Shown here piece after piece: positions 61,857 to 64,000 of a stretch of 64,000 bases of DNA. This DNA comes from Pseudomonas sp. Teo4 (GTDB lineage Bacteria > Pseudomonadota > Gammaproteobacteria > Pseudomonadales > Pseudomonadaceae): the NCBI RefSeq assembly GCF_034387475.1, contig NZ_JAXCIL010000001.1, positions 806,001 to 870,000 of the forward strand. The letters are read 5' to 3'. Below the pieces are notes generated by a model that was not told the origin of the DNA, did no database searches, and saw nothing but the letters and a program-made list of their open reading frames with translations. Every line of letters starts with the position of its first letter. Position 1 is the first letter of the stretch. Made by a program: the position numbers and the translations under genes.

Positions 61857-62930
61857 TCAAGGGCGTGAGGTATCCGTAAGCCGTATGATCTGCCGTGCAC
61901 AGTAAGCCCCGGTGAGAATCACCCCGAACAAGCGCAATGTCTGCATCGCCAGCACCAACCCGACATCGGCGTGGGTTTCGACCGCGATGATCGCCATGGC
62001 ATCCAGGCCGCCGGGGCTGGTGGCCAGGTACATCGACAGGAAATCGGTGCCCATGGCTTTTGCCAGCAGCCAGGCACAGGCGGCGCACAGCACGATCAGC
62101 GCCACCGCCCCGGCCACCATGGTCGGCAGGCGCGTCCACACGTAACGCACGGTCGGCCGGTCAAAGCGCAGGCCGATGTAGCAGCCGATGGCGCCATAGG
62201 CCAGGGCCAGCAGCGGCTCGGGCAGGGTGATCGTCAGCAGTCCGCTCAACTGCAGAGCGCCGCCGAGCAGTAGTGGCATCAGCAATGCCCCTGCGGGCAT
62301 GCGGCTGCCGGCGACTATGCCGATCAACACTACACCGAGGCTAAGCACGCTATTGAGCAGGTGAGGGGGCTCGCTGATCAATGGGGCGTTTGCCGCCGCG
62401 CCAGTATTCGGCGTAGCGCCGAGCAGATGGCTGACCAGCGAGCCGATCATCACCACGCACACCACGCGCACATATTGCATGGTGGCCACGACGCGACCAT
62501 CCGCGCCGTTTTCTTCAGCCATCGACACCATCGCCGACGCAGCGCCTGGTGCGGTACCCCAGGCGGCGGTGCTGCCGGGAATACCGCCGAAACGCACGGT
62601 GCCCAGGCCGACCAGAGCGCTCAAGACCACGGTGATGAAAGTGGCGACCAGCATCAGGTGCCAGGATTGCGCCATTGAAACCAGTACCGACCAGGTCACC
62701 GCATGCGCCACCAACAGCCCGACGCAACCTTGGCCAAAGCGAAACACCTGGCGATGCAGTGACAGGCGCGCACCGCTTACACCGAACACGATGGCCACCA
62801 GCATGGGGCCGAGGAACAAGCCTGCGGGAACGGCCAGGGCATGCAGCAGCTGGCCGAAGGCGCCAGCGCACACCAGCAGTGCGAGCCATTGGGCGAAGGT
62901 TTTTTTGATGCCGGGGGCAGAGGACTGCAA
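61857..62930 (-). CDS. AbrB-family membrane transporter (COG3180)
   Basis: 357 residues with about ten helices in two repeats; FGGIPGSTAAWGTAPGAASAMVSMAEENGAD and LATSPGGLDAMAIIAVE are the duplicated family motifs. TTG 62930 is proposed as start because AAGGAG lies 8 bases upstream; an in-frame TTG at 62996 has none. The family is often mislabelled ammonia monooxygenase; it is a putative transporter. Divergent from a LysR gene. Confidence 0.88.
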   Translation of the reverse strand: MQSSAPGIKKTFAQWLALLVCAGAFGQLLHALAVPAGLFLGPMLVAIVFGVSGARLSLHRQVFRFGQGCVGLLVAHAVTWSVLVSMAQSWHLMLVATFITVVLSALVGLGTVRFGGIPGSTAAWGTAPGAASAMVSMAEENGADGRVVATMQYVRVVCVVMIGSLVSHLLGATPNTGAAANAPLISEPPHLLNSVLSLGVVLIGIVAGSRMPAGALLMPLLLGGALQLSGLLTITLPEPLLALAYGAIGCYIGLRFDRPTVRYVWTRLPTMVAGAVALIVLCAACAWLLAKAMGTDFLSMYLATSPGGLDAMAIIAVETHADVGLVLAMQTLRLFGVILTGAYCARQIIRLTDTSRP

Positions 62931-63014
62931 CGTCGAGACTCCTTGTGCAGCGATAACGCGGGGTGCGGGAAAATTATCGACGGCGCAATTGATCAAGTCT
63001 ATTTTCTACTTTTG

Positions 63015-63037
63015 ATGAATCCATAACTGAAATTCAT
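63015..63037. promoter_or_regulatory. LysR-type operator between AbrB and LysR genes
   Basis: ATGAAT, 11 bases, ATTCAT: a perfect inverted repeat ending 5 bases before the LysR ATG, so binding should also block the regulator's own expression. Confidence 0.6.
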
Positions 63038-63042
63038 GAATC

Positions 63043-63945
63043 ATGGACCTGCGCGACCTTACCTATTTTGAAACCATCGCTGAACTCGGGCATCTGGGGC
63101 GGGCTGCCGAACAGCTCAATCGCAGCCAGCCTGCGCTCAGTAAAAGCATCCAGCGCCTTGAAGAATCGCTGGGGACGCGGCTATTCCAACGGGATGGGCG
63201 GCGGATCAAGCTCACGGAAGTCGGCAAGCTGTTGCTGGCGCGCGGCAAGCAACTGCAACTGAACATCGCGCAAACCGAGCGTGAGGTGCGCGATTTCGCC
63301 AATGGGCTGGTGGGCAACATTCGCCTGGGCTGCGCCGCGAGTATGGCCGACCACCTGTTGCCGCACTTGACGGCGGCGTTGCTGGAGCGTGCGCCTGAGG
63401 TGACGTTGAAACTGTCCATCGCCCAGGATGACGTGCTCAAGGAGTCGCTCAGGTCCGGCCAGCTGGACGTGATCATCTCGCCGCAGATCGCCGACGACCC
63501 GCAGTTCACCACGTACCCGATTCTTGAAGACGAGGCCGTGGTGGTGGCCAGCGAAGACCACCCGGTATTTGCCGGCTCGATTGCCTTGAAGGACCTGTGC
63601 CGTTATCGCTGGGTGCTGGGCGGGCCGACGGTGACAGCCCGGCGCTGGCTCGACAATGTGTTCATTGCCCAACAGTTGCCCACCCCGCAGGTGCAGATCG
63701 AGACCAATGCGATTTCGCTCTTGCCTGGCTTGATCGCGAGAACCCGGTTGCTGAGTTTCGTGGCACGGGAAACGCTGGAGCACGGCCTGGGCCGGTCGCG
63801 GTTGCGCGAAGTGCCGCTGGAGGAAACCACGATGCGGCGAACCGTCGCGGTTTCGGTTCGTGCTCAAGGGTATTTGCCGCCTGCGGCAGGGGCCATGGTG
63901 GACTTGCTGAGGGAAAAGGGCTTGAGCTTTTTCCGCGGTGAGTGA
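63043..63945 (+). CDS. LysR family transcriptional regulator
   Basis: 300 residues. Winged helix LRDLTYFETIAELGHLGRAAEQLNRSQPALSKSIQRLEESLGTRLF and ligand domain IRLGCAASMADHLLPHLTAALL. No ribosome site is visible ahead of the ATG, which sits right behind an inverted repeat. Divergent from the AbrB-type transporter, the probable target. The remaining 55 bases of the window hold nothing recognised. Confidence 0.94.
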   Translation: MDLRDLTYFETIAELGHLGRAAEQLNRSQPALSKSIQRLEESLGTRLFQRDGRRIKLTEVGKLLLARGKQLQLNIAQTEREVRDFANGLVGNIRLGCAASMADHLLPHLTAALLERAPEVTLKLSIAQDDVLKESLRSGQLDVIISPQIADDPQFTTYPILEDEAVVVASEDHPVFAGSIALKDLCRYRWVLGGPTVTARRWLDNVFIAQQLPTPQVQIETNAISLLPGLIARTRLLSFVARETLEHGLGRSRLREVPLEETTMRRTVAVSVRAQGYLPPAAGAMVDLLREKGLSFFRGE

Positions 63946-64000
63946 GGTGGGGTGACGCCGCGAGGGGAATCTGATGGCCGGTTGCTGACAGATGTCGCGG

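Overview
The window is chromosomal DNA from a GC-rich gammaproteobacterium, most likely a Pseudomonas of the P. putida group. Support comes from a PvdQ-type acylase followed by lpxH, ppiB, glnS and cysS, an S-type pyocin-like bacteriocin, many copies of the Pseudomonas REP palindrome (core GCCGGCAAGCCGGCTCC), and dense LysR/TetR/MocR-regulated metabolic genes. No rRNA, tRNA, CRISPR array or complete mobile element was seen.

Layout. (1) 1-3175: the end of an MHS-family MFS transporter, an N-carbamoyl-amino-acid hydrolase and an acetylpolyamine amidohydrolase/HDAC-like enzyme form one + strand operon. (2) 3176-8700: an AT-richer island on the - strand. It holds a colicin/pyocin-type HNH DNase with twelve 36-bp repeats and its overlapping immunity gene, followed by extra immunity genes, several still joined to decayed C-terminal tails of lost toxins. 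A second toxin-tail/immunity family that I cannot assign is present twice. The 3' end of the amidohydrolase gene is duplicated on the far side of the orphan array, which marks how the array was gained. (3) 9239-15942: a secreted S9 peptidase, a MocR regulator divergent from a GABA-type permease, trans-aconitate methyltransferase and a DUF2784 protein. (4) 16188-30643: amidase, YghU-type GST, NADH dehydrogenase-like flavoprotein, EamA exporter, small proteins, truncated haemoglobin, AmpC beta-lactamase, SBF-type transporter, a HExxH secreted protein overlapping a TetR gene, an atypical SDR plus HCCA isomerase, an XRE-cupin regulator and an MFS transporter. (5) 30729-33706: a periplasmic catalase-like protein with cytochrome b561, divergent from an ECF sigma/anti-sigma pair; the two promoters are mirror images sharing a palindromic -35 region. 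(6) 33776-49571: housekeeping and envelope genes (xthA, tamA-tamB, pvdQ, lpxH-ppiB, glnS-cysS) with an orphan Mor-family regulator and a Fur-like regulator. (7) 49686-63945: a two-component system, ilvE, sodC, argC and four LysR regulators, three of which sit divergent from a likely target with a visible inverted-repeat operator between them.

The most unusual part is the bacteriocin immunity array. It looks like a record of successive toxin replacement: each module keeps the immunity gene and the end of the toxin gene that overlaps its start codon, while the rest of each toxin has gone. The cell would keep protection against several relatives' DNases and against a second, unassigned toxin type.
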